Assembly (NCBI GenBank): GCA_030849075.1 | Contig: JASAOO010003548.1 | Coordinates: 1-64,000 of the forward strand | DNA length: 64,000 nt | Direction of reading: 5' to 3' | Source of the DNA: Zelonia costaricensis | Taxonomy: Eukaryota > Euglenozoa > Kinetoplastea > Trypanosomatida > Trypanosomatidae | In this document: positions 9,715 to 18,811 of the stretch, one piece after another | Layout: each line of letters starts with the position of its first letter | Numbering within the stretch: position 1 is the stretch's first letter | Program-made: the position numbers and the translations under genes | The notes under the pieces: model-generated | Seen by the model: only the letters and a program-made list of their open reading frames with translations | What the model was told of the DNA's origin: nothing | Database searches by the model: none

Positions 9715-10896
9715 ATGTCGAACGAGCACCAGCAGCGTGTCGAGACGGCGCTGGGGCGCCTCGGCCGCTGCCCAGATGAGCAGAGTGGCTTCATCAACTC
9801 CCCAATCTATCGCGGCTCCACCACTCTCTACAAGACACTGGATGATGCGCTTCACGCGCGCGCTCCCTTCATGTACGGCACGCACGGGAATCCCACTGTG
9901 GCAAACCTGGAAAATGCGTGGACCAATCTCACAGGCGGCGCCGGCACGGTGCTTCTGTCATCGGGCATGGCTGCTGTGGCACACGCTTTCCTCTCCGTGG
10001 TGAAGGCGGGTGATAACGTGCTCGTTACGGACACCGCGTACCTTCCGACGAGGAAGTTCTGCAACGAGTTTTTGAGAATGGTGGGCGTCACGACGACTTA
10101 CTACGATCCTCTCATCACGCCCGACGAGCTGCGCGCGCTGCTCTCCCAGTCGCCCAAAACCACCTTGATTTTTCTTGAGTCGCCTGGCTCGCAGACCTTT
10201 GAGATCCAGGATGTCCCTGGGCTCTGTGCGACAGCACGCGAGTGCGGGGTTGTCTCAGTCCTGGACAACACGTGGGCGACTCCCGTGTTTTTTGATGCTC
10301 ACGGGAAAGGCTGCGACATCTCTGTCGAGGCGGCCACCAAGTACGTGGGAGGGCACTCTGACCTGCTTCTCGGAATGGTTTCCGCGAACGCCGCGTGGTT
10401 TCCTAAAGTCAAGTCGACGCTGCTTCTCTTCCAGTCCACCCCTGGCAACGAGGACTGCTTTCTGGCGCTGCGCGGGCTCCGCACAATGTTCATTCGCCTC
10501 AAGGAGGCGGAAAAGCGCGCACTGGATATGGCCCGCTACCTCAGCCAGCGCGAAGAGGTGCTGCGGGTGCTGCACCCTGCCTTCCCAAGCTGCCCTGGTC
10601 ACCTGATCTGGAAGCGGGACTTCACGGGCTCCTCTGGGCTCTTCTCTGTCGTTCTCATCCCCAAGTACACTCTCGCAGATGTTGAACGGATGCTGAACGG
10701 CATGCGGCTTTTCGGAATGGGGTTTTCCTGGGGCGGCTTCGAAAGCCTCATCATGTACTACGACTTGAAGAACTTACGCACCGCGACGTCGCCTGATGTC
10801 GGTGGTCTGATTGTGCGCATTCAAATAGGGCTGGAGAACTTTGACGACCTGAAGGAAGACCTTGACGCCGGCTTCGGGAGGCTGCGTGGCGATTAG
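9715..10896 (+). CDS. metC: Cystathionine beta-lyase, MetC-type PLP enzyme
   Basis: The 393-aa protein is the usual length for the Cys/Met metabolism PLP-dependent family. Visible landmarks are INSPIYRGSTTLY (about 26-38), YGTHGNPT, the SSGMAAVAHAFL loop, the PLP lysine K209 in ATKYVGGHSD, the GFSWGGFESL segment and the C-terminal VRIQIGLENFDDL. The last two resemble bacterial MetC more than cystathionine gamma-lyase or gamma-synthase. The expected reaction is cleavage of cystathionine to homocysteine, pyruvate and ammonia, in the cytosol, feeding methionine synthesis. The start was chosen at the first ATG that gives a standard N-terminus; the frame runs upstream to 9658 without a better candidate. 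Short pyrimidine stretches and several AGs at 9560-9700 provide a splice acceptor. The bacterial-type signature suggests old lateral transfer (inference). Confidence 0.88.
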   Translation: MSNEHQQRVETALGRLGRCPDEQSGFINSPIYRGSTTLYKTLDDALHARAPFMYGTHGNPTVANLENAWTNLTGGAGTVLLSSGMAAVAHAFLSVVKAGDNVLVTDTAYLPTRKFCNEFLRMVGVTTTYYDPLITPDELRALLSQSPKTTLIFLESPGSQTFEIQDVPGLCATARECGVVSVLDNTWATPVFFDAHGKGCDISVEAATKYVGGHSDLLLGMVSANAAWFPKVKSTLLLFQSTPGNEDCFLALRGLRTMFIRLKEAEKRALDMARYLSQREEVLRVLHPAFPSCPGHLIWKRDFTGSSGLFSVVLIPKYTLADVERMLNGMRLFGMGFSWGGFESLIMYYDLKNLRTATSPDVGGLIVRIQIGLENFDDLKEDLDAGFGRLRGD

Positions 10897-11585
10897 CAGC
10901 TTTTCCGCCCCCCTGGGGGCAACGCCAAACATGTGCTGACCCGCACGCCGCTCTCAGTATTCTCCCTTTTGTCGAGTTTTGCGTCCGCTCCTCTCTCTTG
11001 GCTTTCTCGTCATCCCCCAAACCTCTTTTTTTAGCGCATCGACATTTATATCCCAGGTGATCGAGTGCGCAAGTGTTTTCCTTTTGTTTGGTCTCCTTTC
11101 ACTTGAGAAAACAAGAAGGCCTGGCTATTTCTACCTTACTTGGGAGATGCGCCCTATCGAGTAAAAGCTGGTGTGTTTGATTCCCCGCAATCGTACAGCA
11201 GGCTGTCTCTCTGCGCTGGAGGTATCTCCGCCCTAGGTGAACTTGCTTACAACCCTATCTCACAACCCCTTTTCACCACATCCTCACCAAATGCAAATGG
11301 ATGATGCAGGCGCGGGAGTGACCTACCCCGAAAAAGTGGCTCAGAGCGAATGCAGGCTTCTGGTGCAAGCAGACGGGGCTCGTACGCCTCTTTCCAGCTG
11401 CACTGTTTCAGGGCTCGTTCTTCGGCGAAGCCGGCCCTTCAAAGATGCAGAGATCTGCGAGAACCTCGGTACTTCTCAACTCACTGTTTTTCAAACTTGC
11501 TTTCATCCCTGCCTGCCACAAACTTGTAGGAAAACACCCGCTTATAATCACCGACTCGTCGGGCACGATAGACCATCTAGGCAAC
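10897..11585. other. Intergenic region
   Basis: This holds the 3' UTR of the lyase gene and the leader of the next gene. T-rich tracts occur near 11024-11034 and 11485-11530. Small open frames here lack coding character. Nothing else is seen. Confidence 0.5.
11528..11529 (+). promoter_or_regulatory. Likely spliced-leader acceptor AG for the DNAAF5-like gene
   Basis: A T/C-rich stretch (about 11485-11527) is followed by the first AG, in CTTGTAG. It lies 57 nt upstream of the ATG at 11586 and downstream of the in-frame ATG at 11445, so it favours the shorter protein. Confidence 0.5.
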
Positions 11586-14306
11586 ATGGACCTTCTTCCA
11601 AAGTATCTCAATGAGGTGCAAGACTCAAACAAGATGAAGCGGTGCACCGCCTACAAGAAGATTCACGACATTGTCAAGAAGCAGAGGGCAGAGCTCTCAA
11701 GAGACGACGAGTTCTCTATCATCCGGTCATGCTTGAAGGGATTCGAAGACACGTCGGAGCGGTCGCGTGAGGAGGCGGTGCGGATTGCAACTGAGCTGAT
11801 CCCTGGCCAGGACGCCAGCATTTTGGACTGGGTTCTTCCATCGGTCGTCACACGCATCGGAATCGTGCCGGTCGCCGAAGAAAGCGAAGAAATTCGACTG
11901 CTTCTTTTGAGGCTGGCAACGGGGTGCATGGCAGCGTTTCCGCACGACATTGGCCCCCGCAACTACATCGACTTTTTTCAGGTCCTGTTGGAGAACTGCT
12001 TTCGCGACGCCTTTCCCGATCTCAAAAAAGAGGCGTGCAAGGCCGCTTGCCAGCTGTGCAGCATCGAACCAAAGCAGGTGAGAACGATCAGCATCCCACT
12101 AGCAAAGGCGCTGAAGGGCGCATGCCTCGTGTACAAGCACAGCGCAGTCCGGTGCGAAGCGGCACAGACGCTAGCCGTTTTGTTTCGCTGCGGCGCGTCA
12201 GAAGTGCTGAGGGACGGAAAGGACGAACCGGAGAACCGAACCACGGCGGCTGAGCTGTTTGTCTTGTGCAACGATCACAGCGAGCCGGTCCGGCTTGCTG
12301 TCCTGTCGGTTTTGTCGTGCGCGTTGCTCGATGTGAAGGACCGCTTAGAGCTGCACGCCAAGTACCTTCCTCATTCGCTGTTGCTGGTGACCGACGCGTT
12401 TGACGCTGTCCGCAAGTTGGCACGCGAGGTTCTCGAGCGGGTGGGTCAGCTGTACATGATCGACAATGAGGACAACCGAATTGACCTGGCGAGCAGGCGC
12501 GTCACGATGAAGGACATTGAGTGGTACGGCGACGACGAGTACCCAGCCATGACGTTTGCGACTCCAGTAGCGCCGCAAGTTCAAGACATCCTTGCAGCGC
12601 GCCCGAGTCTCGGGGTACGCTACGTTGTCGCCGAATCCGTCCGTAGCTTTCTCGACCGCATTCTTGCGAACATCACGGCCGTCGACTGGGTGATTCCCTT
12701 TTCGACAAACAACCGCAAAGTTGTTGCGCTCAAGGTGCTATGGACGACGATTTACTACTGTGAGAAGTCGTGCGTGCAGTTTACGGAGCGGATTCTCAGT
12801 AGCGTTTACAAGGCGTTCGCAGACGAGAGCGCTGACGTGAAGCAGGAGGCGACGTTCTGCGTCGAGGTGCTTGGCAAGTTCCTCGTCCCGGAGCAGTATC
12901 TACCCTTTCTTATTGCCAAGCCCGCCGCCAACGTAGACGCGTACGAGGACGTGGCCGTCGTCGAGAAGTCACGCAACAAAACGGTGGTGCTATCCCCAGT
13001 CGACGACGCGCGCGGGCCGACACCGACGCTGTTCTCCACCGCAGCGACCACCGTAAAATGCTCGATCTTGCAAACGCTGGCTTACTTGATCGAAGGGTCG
13101 AAGGAGAAGCTCACTCCGGCGCACGCGACGCGGATTGTGCAGGCGCTGACGGCGACTGATCTCGTCGAGTGCGAGAACGAGCAGCTCCTTACTGCGTTGC
13201 TGGACACAACGCAGAAAGTGGTGTCCGTTTTTGCAGCGAAAGGCTTTATTGCGTCGCCAGAGCACCCGCTTCCAGCGGATGTGCTGACCGATCTGAAGCA
13301 GCGGACACTCGACTCCATCGTTCTTTACTCACTTCTGCGCATTAGAAGTTCCGAAATGCCGGCGATTCAGTTGCGCGCTGCCAGCGTCATCGCGGCGCTC
13401 TCCGTGCTTGTGACAGGGACCCCGACCGGCATCTACACGCTTCACGTTGGCCGTCTTTTGTCACGGTATGGAGCGGCGCTGCCTGTCGGCGCGTTCAGCG
13501 ACCTGGTTCTTCACGCGGAGAGCATCCGCATGCTCGGTCGGGTGCTCACTGACATCTTTGAAGCGCGGCTCACCAGCGTCAACTTTGCGGTGAAGGTGAC
13601 GGAGGAGCTGCGCTACTTCACCGTGCTGGAAAAGCTGCTTTGGAGCAAGGCGGTTGATTTTGCAAGGGACGAAGTCTGCGAGCTGCTGCGCGTCGTTGTT
13701 CTTCCGCTGGCGGCCTTTCAGCCCGGCAACACGGCCCACCTTTTCCGAAAAGTTGCCGTAAACTGCCTGTGCGCTCTTCTCGACGCTGCGTACCGCGGCG
13801 CGCTGGAGGTGGAGCTAGAGGCGAACACGTGCGCCATGTCGACAACGGTGATCAACGTGTGGTGTGCCGCCACTGACGCCGACGACGGCGAGATGCGACT
13901 CGTTTGCATGTCCGTTTTGCGGGATGTATGCAGTCTACCCATGGTGAAGGGCAGCGCGCACGAGATCGTGCAGTCCACGTTGCTGCGCTTCGATGACTCG
14001 AGCGACGCCATCCGGCTGCGTACGACCAGCGAGTTGGGTCGTGTCCTTTCGGACGGCCGCGACACTGCGCCGTTCATATTTGACGAGATCTCGGCGCAGA
14101 TGGTGCCGCTGGTCAAGAAAATGCTCATCTACCTCGACGACACTGAAGAGGCTATCGGCATTCGCCCAGCCCTTGCAACCGTTCTGAAGCAGCTGGGCGA
14201 CGTGTCGCCGCACATCGTGGTCGACCTGACGCGGGCAGCACTTGACCGCCACGCGGAGCAGCGCTTCTGCCGTGAGGTGCTCGACTACCTGACGGCCAAG
14301 TTCTAA
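11586..14306 (+). CDS. DNAAF5: DNAAF5/HEATR2-like dynein axonemal assembly factor, HEAT repeats
   Basis: The 906-aa protein is built of HEAT/ARM-type helical repeats throughout. The order of features follows metazoan DNAAF5/HEATR2 (about 855 aa). A mid-protein block (about 330-470, with SVRSFLDRILANITAVDWV and a following FxxxADESADVKQEA repeat) matches the LxxILPxLxxDITDW block of that family as I remember it. The C-terminus (LIYLDDTEEAIG ... FCREVLDYL) matches the family's LLVHLDDPERAI ... YCEQLL ending. DNAAF5 proteins act in the cytoplasm in pre-assembly of axonemal dynein arms. That fits an organism with a motile 9+2 flagellum. Start choice is supported by the splice acceptor at 11528. 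A condensin- or importin-type HEAT protein is the main alternative. Confidence 0.72.
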   Translation: MDLLPKYLNEVQDSNKMKRCTAYKKIHDIVKKQRAELSRDDEFSIIRSCLKGFEDTSERSREEAVRIATELIPGQDASILDWVLPSVVTRIGIVPVAEESEEIRLLLLRLATGCMAAFPHDIGPRNYIDFFQVLLENCFRDAFPDLKKEACKAACQLCSIEPKQVRTISIPLAKALKGACLVYKHSAVRCEAAQTLAVLFRCGASEVLRDGKDEPENRTTAAELFVLCNDHSEPVRLAVLSVLSCALLDVKDRLELHAKYLPHSLLLVTDAFDAVRKLAREVLERVGQLYMIDNEDNRIDLASRRVTMKDIEWYGDDEYPAMTFATPVAPQVQDILAARPSLGVRYVVAESVRSFLDRILANITAVDWVIPFSTNNRKVVALKVLWTTIYYCEKSCVQFTERILSSVYKAFADESADVKQEATFCVEVLGKFLVPEQYLPFLIAKPAANVDAYEDVAVVEKSRNKTVVLSPVDDARGPTPTLFSTAATTVKCSILQTLAYLIEGSKEKLTPAHATRIVQALTATDLVECENEQLLTALLDTTQKVVSVFAAKGFIASPEHPLPADVLTDLKQRTLDSIVLYSLLRIRSSEMPAIQLRAASVIAALSVLVTGTPTGIYTLHVGRLLSRYGAALPVGAFSDLVLHAESIRMLGRVLTDIFEARLTSVNFAVKVTEELRYFTVLEKLLWSKAVDFARDEVCELLRVVVLPLAAFQPGNTAHLFRKVAVNCLCALLDAAYRGALEVELEANTCAMSTTVINVWCAATDADDGEMRLVCMSVLRDVCSLPMVKGSAHEIVQSTLLRFDDSSDAIRLRTTSELGRVLSDGRDTAPFIFDEISAQMVPLVKKMLIYLDDTEEAIGIRPALATVLKQLGDVSPHIVVDLTRAALDRHAEQRFCREVLDYLTAKF

Positions 14307-14829
14307 CAACCACGTCAGTCCCGTTTTAGTTTTTGTTTTTCGTGTGGGCGCCGCCGTTTCCGTGGGACTCTCGCGTCGTTCTGTCTTCTTGCGGCATGTA
14401 CATAGCTGCGCAGATGCGGAAGGCTCGTTGCGAGCGATAGAGCACATCCATAAAACGAAACTCAGCAAAACGTGACTACAGGCCTTCTGCCAGAGAAGAG
14501 GAGCCATTCTGCGAGGTCCCAAAAGATGGTTGTGCAAGGTGGTTGTGACACCCTGGAGCTTTGCGGAGCTCTGAGCGGTAGAAGCACGAGAACAGGACAC
14601 GCTGCTTTGTGGCAGGTCGTGTTCGGGGCAATACCGGGCTCCCCTTTACGTTGAGTGTTCCCTTTTCCGCTAACGTCTCTCTGCTCTGCCGTTTCTGTGG
14701 CTTCTTGATTTGCGACTGCGCCGGCCCTCCCCCTTCCCTCTCAAGAAGATTCCCATCTCCGCTTCTTTCCTCCAGAAAAGCACGACTGCCACGCGGCCGC
14801 ACCGTCAGTAAGAAGAAAAAGAACAGAAG
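14307..14829. other. Intergenic region with strong pyrimidine tract
   Basis: This holds the 3' UTR, then a C/T-rich tract at about 14725-14773 ending in CCAG at 14772-14775. That is a likely spliced-leader acceptor 55 nt before the cyclophilin start. No other feature is seen. Confidence 0.5.
14774..14775 (+). promoter_or_regulatory. Likely spliced-leader acceptor AG for cyclophilin
   Basis: The AG ends a C/T-rich tract (about 14725-14773, CTTCTTTCCTCCAG) and lies 55 nt before the ATG. Confidence 0.5.
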
Positions 14830-15225
14830 ATGCTCAGCCGCACGTTTCTATGGGCCCAGCGCAAGGTTCCGTTCTACCCGGTGAACCCCAAGAACCCGCT
14901 GGTGTTCTTCGACATCTCGATCGCCTCGCAGCCGGCCGGGCGCGTTGAGATGGAGCTCTTTCAGGATGTTGTGCCCAAAACAGCCGAGAACTTCCGCGCG
15001 CTGTGCACTGGCGAGAAGGGCGTCGGTCGCTCCGGCAAGCCGCTGTGGTTCAAGGGCAGCCGCTTTCACCGAGTCATTCCGCAGTTCATGTGCCAGGGTG
15101 GCGACTTCACCGCTGGAAACGGCACTGGCGGCGAGTCGATCTACGGCCACAAGTTCCCCGACGAGTCGTTTGCTGGGCGCGCCGGCAAGCACTTCGGCCC
15201 GGGCACGCTGTCGATGGCCAACGCG

Positions 15226-15258
<33 letters not shown>

Positions 15259-15420
15259 TGCACTGCTGCGACGGAGTGGCTGGACGGCAAGCACGTGGTC
15301 TTTGGCCAGGTGACTAAGGGCTACGAGGTGATCTCCAAGATGGAGGCTGTCGGGAGCCAGTCCGGCTCTACCCGCCAGCCGGTCGCGATCACCAACTGCG
15401 GTGAGGTGAAGCCGGAGTGA
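14830..15420 (+). CDS. Cyclophilin-type peptidyl-prolyl isomerase
   Basis: The 196-aa protein contains one complete cyclophilin domain (about 23-193) after an N-terminal extension of about 22 residues ([20 protein letters not shown]). The extension is basic and lacks acidic residues, so a mitochondrial presequence is possible. Active-site and cyclosporin-contact motifs are intact: [40 protein letters not shown] and the [11 protein letters not shown] segment with the cyclosporin-binding tryptophan. The expected activity is cis-trans isomerisation of prolyl bonds in protein folding. The start is the only ATG giving the extension, and a consensus tract/AG lies upstream. Confidence 0.93.
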
Positions 15421-16011
15421 GCAGAACATGCCAGCCGTCTTGCGCCAAGGGGAGGAGGGTCGCCAAAGCGCAAGTGTAGTGTGATGCCGGCGCGACCGTG
15501 TCTTTTTTTCTTGTTCACGTTCTCTTAATTTTTTTCCTCCACACCACCTATAAAGCCGGTCTCTAGGAATGCTGTCTAGCGGGTACAAGGTCAGTAGAAC
15601 ACCGCAACCTCGCAAATGCGTTCCACTGCCCTCTGGGTACAGTGGCGCGAGCGCGTTATGCTGCCACGCCGCGGCGGCTTTTCAGCCTGCTCGCGGCGTC
15701 GGTGCCAGCCCCTTCTCTCTCTATCCCCTTCTCTCGCACCCGCCGTGCGGGTGGCTGACCGGTGTGGCGTGGTAGTGCCGTTCTTCCGCGTCAGTGGTCA
15801 CGCCCCGACACCTCGGCTGCTCTACCTGGTCCACGCCTTTGCCGCGTCGCACCTCCAAGTTCTGCAAGTTTCCTTCTCCACACGACTCCTCCCGTTCTCC
15901 CCTACTTCCCTTCAACAAACGGTTGTTCTCCGTGCGGCGCGGCGGAGGAGTCCTTGTTCGCCGAACCTGACGCCCACAGGCGGCGCACACTCCACATTCC
16001 ACTGCCGCACC
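15421..16011. other. Intergenic region
   Basis: This holds the 3' UTR of cyclophilin and the leader of the prefoldin-like gene. C/T-rich tracts at about 15705-15745 and 15850-15912 could each support trans-splicing. The AG near 15946 is one plausible acceptor. The open frame from 15616 is a pyrimidine-tract translation, not an N-terminal extension. Confidence 0.5.
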
Positions 16012-16392
16012 ATGGCGAGGGGTGAACAAGACCTCAATGCGCAGCGCACGAACATTGAGATCGCCGCGGAGCAAGTAACGGAGGCAAAGCACTACCTTGT
16101 CGAGCTCGACCGCCGCAAGAATCAGTATCGAGAGGCACAGCGTAAGATCCTGGCGACGCGACCAGAAGAGGAGCTGTGGATCCTCAGCGGCGGCTCCACG
16201 TTTGTGTCGTGCGAGCTGAGCCACTCGGACACCCTCAAGTTCTTTGAGTGGCGGCTGCAGCAGTGCGACAACGAAATTGAGGCGGCACGGGATGACCTGA
16301 AGCTGAGGGTGGCGGCGTTGGCAGAGCTGGAGGGAGCCGACAGCGCCTTGGCACGCCTCTATGAGGGATTCGATCTGAAGGGGATGTCGTGA
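16012..16392 (+). CDS. PDRG1-like prefoldin-related protein
   Basis: This 126-aa protein is mostly two long amphipathic helices joined by a short beta region, the prefoldin beta-subunit shape. It opens with a coiled-coil segment containing YLVELDRRKNQYREAQRKI, followed by a beta hairpin (WILSGGSTFV), and a second coiled coil (about 70-110) ending in the GFDLKGMS tail. The DxKRNQxREAxR-like segment and the C-terminal GF(N/D)L motif resemble PDRG1, a subunit of the prefoldin-like module of the R2TP/PAQosome chaperone (from memory). It probably acts in cytosolic assembly of protein complexes. Another prefoldin subunit is the alternative. The start lies directly after the leader region and no earlier in-frame ATG gives conserved-looking sequence. 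Confidence 0.6.
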   Translation: MARGEQDLNAQRTNIEIAAEQVTEAKHYLVELDRRKNQYREAQRKILATRPEEELWILSGGSTFVSCELSHSDTLKFFEWRLQQCDNEIEAARDDLKLRVAALAELEGADSALARLYEGFDLKGMS

Positions 16393-16773
16393 GGTGGCGA
16401 CGTGCGGTCAAGCTCACTGTTGTCCAGAAAGTCTCTGTGCTCAGCGACCGGCGCTGCAGAGAGAGGAAGCGCAACGTTAGGCGCAACTGTTAGCGTGACC
16501 CTGTGCACGGTGTTTACCAAAGGAGAGAAGAAGTAGTCGGCTTTTTTCGCGAAGCTAGTCTGGCATACTGGCACCTCTTTCGCCTTGCAGTTGTGGAGCG
16601 GAGATTCGCCGGGTTCCGAGTGGAGCGCTTTTCCTGGACGTGGGTGTCGTAGAATGCGCATGCTTTTCTGCGCCCTCTCGATGCTTCTTTCTACTGTGCA
16701 CTCCCTCTTGCCACCTCTACCTCACGCTTCTTCTTTTGGACCTCACAGCTGTCTACACAGCCTGCGGCTCGCT
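16393..16773. other. Intergenic region
   Basis: This is a short spacer. A C/T-rich tract at about 16688-16740 ends in CCTCACAG at 16741-16748, a good spliced-leader acceptor for the next gene. ATGs upstream of that AG (16585, 16654) are therefore unlikely starts. Confidence 0.55.
16747..16748 (+). promoter_or_regulatory. Likely spliced-leader acceptor AG for the clamp-like gene
   Basis: The first AG after a long C/T-rich tract (about 16688-16740) lies 26 nt before the ATG at 16774, and this decides the start of that gene. Confidence 0.55.
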
Positions 16774-17571
16774 ATGACATTTCAGTTTCCGCAGGCTGCC
16801 GAGCTACTTCACACAACACAGTACCTTTTGCAGTTTGATGACACGGTGAGGTTCAGACTGGTGCGCGAGGGTCGTCGCACCGTCTTGCAGGTGTCCACTG
16901 TCAACGTTCCTCCGTTCAGCTACACCACTGTCGACTTTGTCAACGAATCCGAGCAAGCCTGCAAACTGGTCGCTTTGGAGCCGCTTTCGGTGTCGTGGGC
17001 AGTGAATGGCACGTTTCTTGCAAGTGTCGTTGGCTGTTTCGAGGGGCCCTCTTCTGTAACGCTAGAGGTGACAGACGACCTTGCGTGCGTCCTCCTGTAT
17101 CAGAAGCGGGGAAACGATCAACACGTACAGGTCGCGCAGATCGGGGCCCTGCACGACCTCGGCCCGAAGCTGCTTGTAGACCATGACGTGCAAGCTCTCT
17201 ACACCATCGCTGACGTGCGCAACTTCAGTGAACTTGTCCACTCTGCTTGCGCTGGCGACGACGACCGCTGCGACGTGTCGCTTCGACGCGTCTCTGCGAC
17301 GACGTGCGAACTTGTTTTGCGAACTAGCACCATCTGCTCATCTCTGCAGCTCTCACTCAGCGAGAGCGGTGGCGTGGCGAAGCACATGGAGGGTACCGCG
17401 TGCTGCGCCGACTTGCACGAGTATGCACGACTCTGCACACGCATCACGAAAGCTGCACCCAAGACGGCGCTGATGGTGGGATTTGGCACTGGCGGTATCG
17501 CACTTTTCCGTTTCGAGTGGTTTGCGGAGTGTGGCACGCGCACGGCCGACTTGTTTTTCTGTACCTCTTAG
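16774..17571 (+). CDS. Possible sliding-clamp-fold protein (Rad9/Rad1/Hus1/PCNA-like), divergent
   Basis: The 265-aa length matches PCNA-fold clamps. There is no catalytic motif. The protein reads as alternating beta strands with two positions resembling the helix-strand units of a clamp. The first is the N-terminal FPQAAELLHTTQYLLQFDDT followed by strands. The second, after a linker (about 125-145), opens the second half with ADVRNFSELVHSAC, then strands. Near the C-terminus DLHEYARLCTRITK precedes two hydrophobic strands (ALMVGFGTGGIALFRFEWF), recalling the last helix and strands of 9-1-1 subunits. If correct it would work in DNA repair or checkpoint signalling. No PIP or other diagnostic motif is visible, and this is an inference from pattern only. 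The start is set by the splice acceptor at 16747. Confidence 0.4.
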   Translation: MTFQFPQAAELLHTTQYLLQFDDTVRFRLVREGRRTVLQVSTVNVPPFSYTTVDFVNESEQACKLVALEPLSVSWAVNGTFLASVVGCFEGPSSVTLEVTDDLACVLLYQKRGNDQHVQVAQIGALHDLGPKLLVDHDVQALYTIADVRNFSELVHSACAGDDDRCDVSLRRVSATTCELVLRTSTICSSLQLSLSESGGVAKHMEGTACCADLHEYARLCTRITKAAPKTALMVGFGTGGIALFRFEWFAECGTRTADLFFCTS

Positions 17572-18190
17572 GATGTCGCCCGCGCATTTTGTACAACGTG
17601 ATCGTCGCCGATCCTACTTTTCATGAGAGTGTGGGACGGAGCTTTGCCTCGCCACTACTCCGTCTACTACCGAGTGGTCGCTGCTCGCGCGTCACTGCGA
17701 GGGGCATCTACAGAGTAAGGCTGGCCAAAACAAAGGAGCAAACAGACGCGAAAGGATCGAGCTACCTCTGCTTGCCTGTTCCAATGCGAAACGCAGGCAT
17801 AGGTGAAAGAGCGTTCTCTATTCACCGAGCTGGTTTCTCTCCTCTACACACTGTTTCTCCACAAAAACCAGACGAAGAGCGTCGGCTCCAGTCTCACACA
17901 CATCGCGCTTCTTCTCGGAGTGGAGGTTTTTCCTGAGCCCCCTTTGCAGGTGCTTGCAAGCCGCTTCCACGCTACATTGGCCCAGTTTCCGTCACCCCTC
18001 TTCATGCCTCCTTTCGCTTCTCCTCGGTGAGTGAGGCACGCCGCGCGCGCGCGTCACCTCCACGCTCTCTCTCCGACACTCGAAAAACAAACAAACGCAC
18101 ATATGTCCACACACACACACACATCGACTCACTCACCAACAACCACGTCTCTTTTTGTCTGAAAACCCAAACAGAAGAGAAGCGTGTGCG
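17572..18190. other. Intergenic region
   Basis: This holds a 3' UTR and leader. A CA-rich simple stretch lies at about 18104-18125, then CTCTTTTTGTCT and the acceptor-like AACAG at 18170-18174, 17 nt before the next ATG. No gene is seen. Confidence 0.5.
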
Positions 18191-18811
18191 ATGCAAACAA
18201 GCTCGTTGACGCTACAGCTGGCAGAGACGCACGGTGTTGCTGTGTGTCATGTGGCGACGCTGCCGCCCGAGAATCTGTGCTCTGCGTTCAAAAAGTACGG
18301 CAAAGTAAGCATAGTTCGCAGCTTCGTTCTCACTGACGACACCTACGCCACCGTCGTTTTCTTTGCTGAGCCGCTGGCCAATGCGGCATGCCAGGAGTCT
18401 CTCGCGCAGCTGGCGCAAGCCTCCCCGGCGCTCGGCGTATCTGAGGTAGGCTGGATTCACGAGAACGACGTGGACGCGTTTGGCCAACGGTCTTACGTGC
18501 GTCGTAGCTACGTTATTGCTGTCCCTAGCGCCACCGCGAACGCGGATGCCATCGCGTCAAACGGCTACCTGGTTGTGTACTGGAAAGGCGTTGCCGAGGC
18601 GGAGCGGCGCGCTGTAACACAGATGGCTCAGGCCTCCTCACTGGAGGCTTACCACGACGACAAGGAGGGCGGACGGTCATTTCTACGCTTCCGCACCGAG
18701 GACGACGCCGACGCGTTCCACTCGCAGATTCTTACCCGCTTCAGCACGATGAGGCGGCACGTGTCCTACGCCGATGTCGCGGATTTCAAGCTCGCTAAGG
18801 CGGCGCTATGA
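18191..18811 (+). CDS. Hypothetical protein with divergent RRM-like halves
   Basis: The 206-aa protein is not assigned to a known family. The N-terminal half (about 17-75) reads like an RNA-recognition motif: a first strand (GVAVCHVATL), a helix (PENLCSAFKKYG), then strand/loop elements KVSIVRSFVL and YATVVFFAEP. The canonical RNP aromatic residues are weak. The C-terminal half (about 112-195) shows a similar strand-helix-strand pattern (YLVVYWKGV ... GRSFLRFRTEDDADAFHSQI), so it may hold two RRM-like units. RNA binding is plausible but unproven. The ATG used follows an acceptor AG at 18173; an in-frame ATG 12 codons upstream precedes that AG. Confidence 0.6.
   Translation: MQTSSLTLQLAETHGVAVCHVATLPPENLCSAFKKYGKVSIVRSFVLTDDTYATVVFFAEPLANAACQESLAQLAQASPALGVSEVGWIHENDVDAFGQRSYVRRSYVIAVPSATANADAIASNGYLVVYWKGVAEAERRAVTQMAQASSLEAYHDDKEGGRSFLRFRTEDDADAFHSQILTRFSTMRRHVSYADVADFKLAKAAL

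Noticed and set aside
11237..11614. 125-codon frame upstream of the DNAAF5-like gene
   Set aside because: Overlaps the next gene's start and leader, with no domain and no regular codon use.
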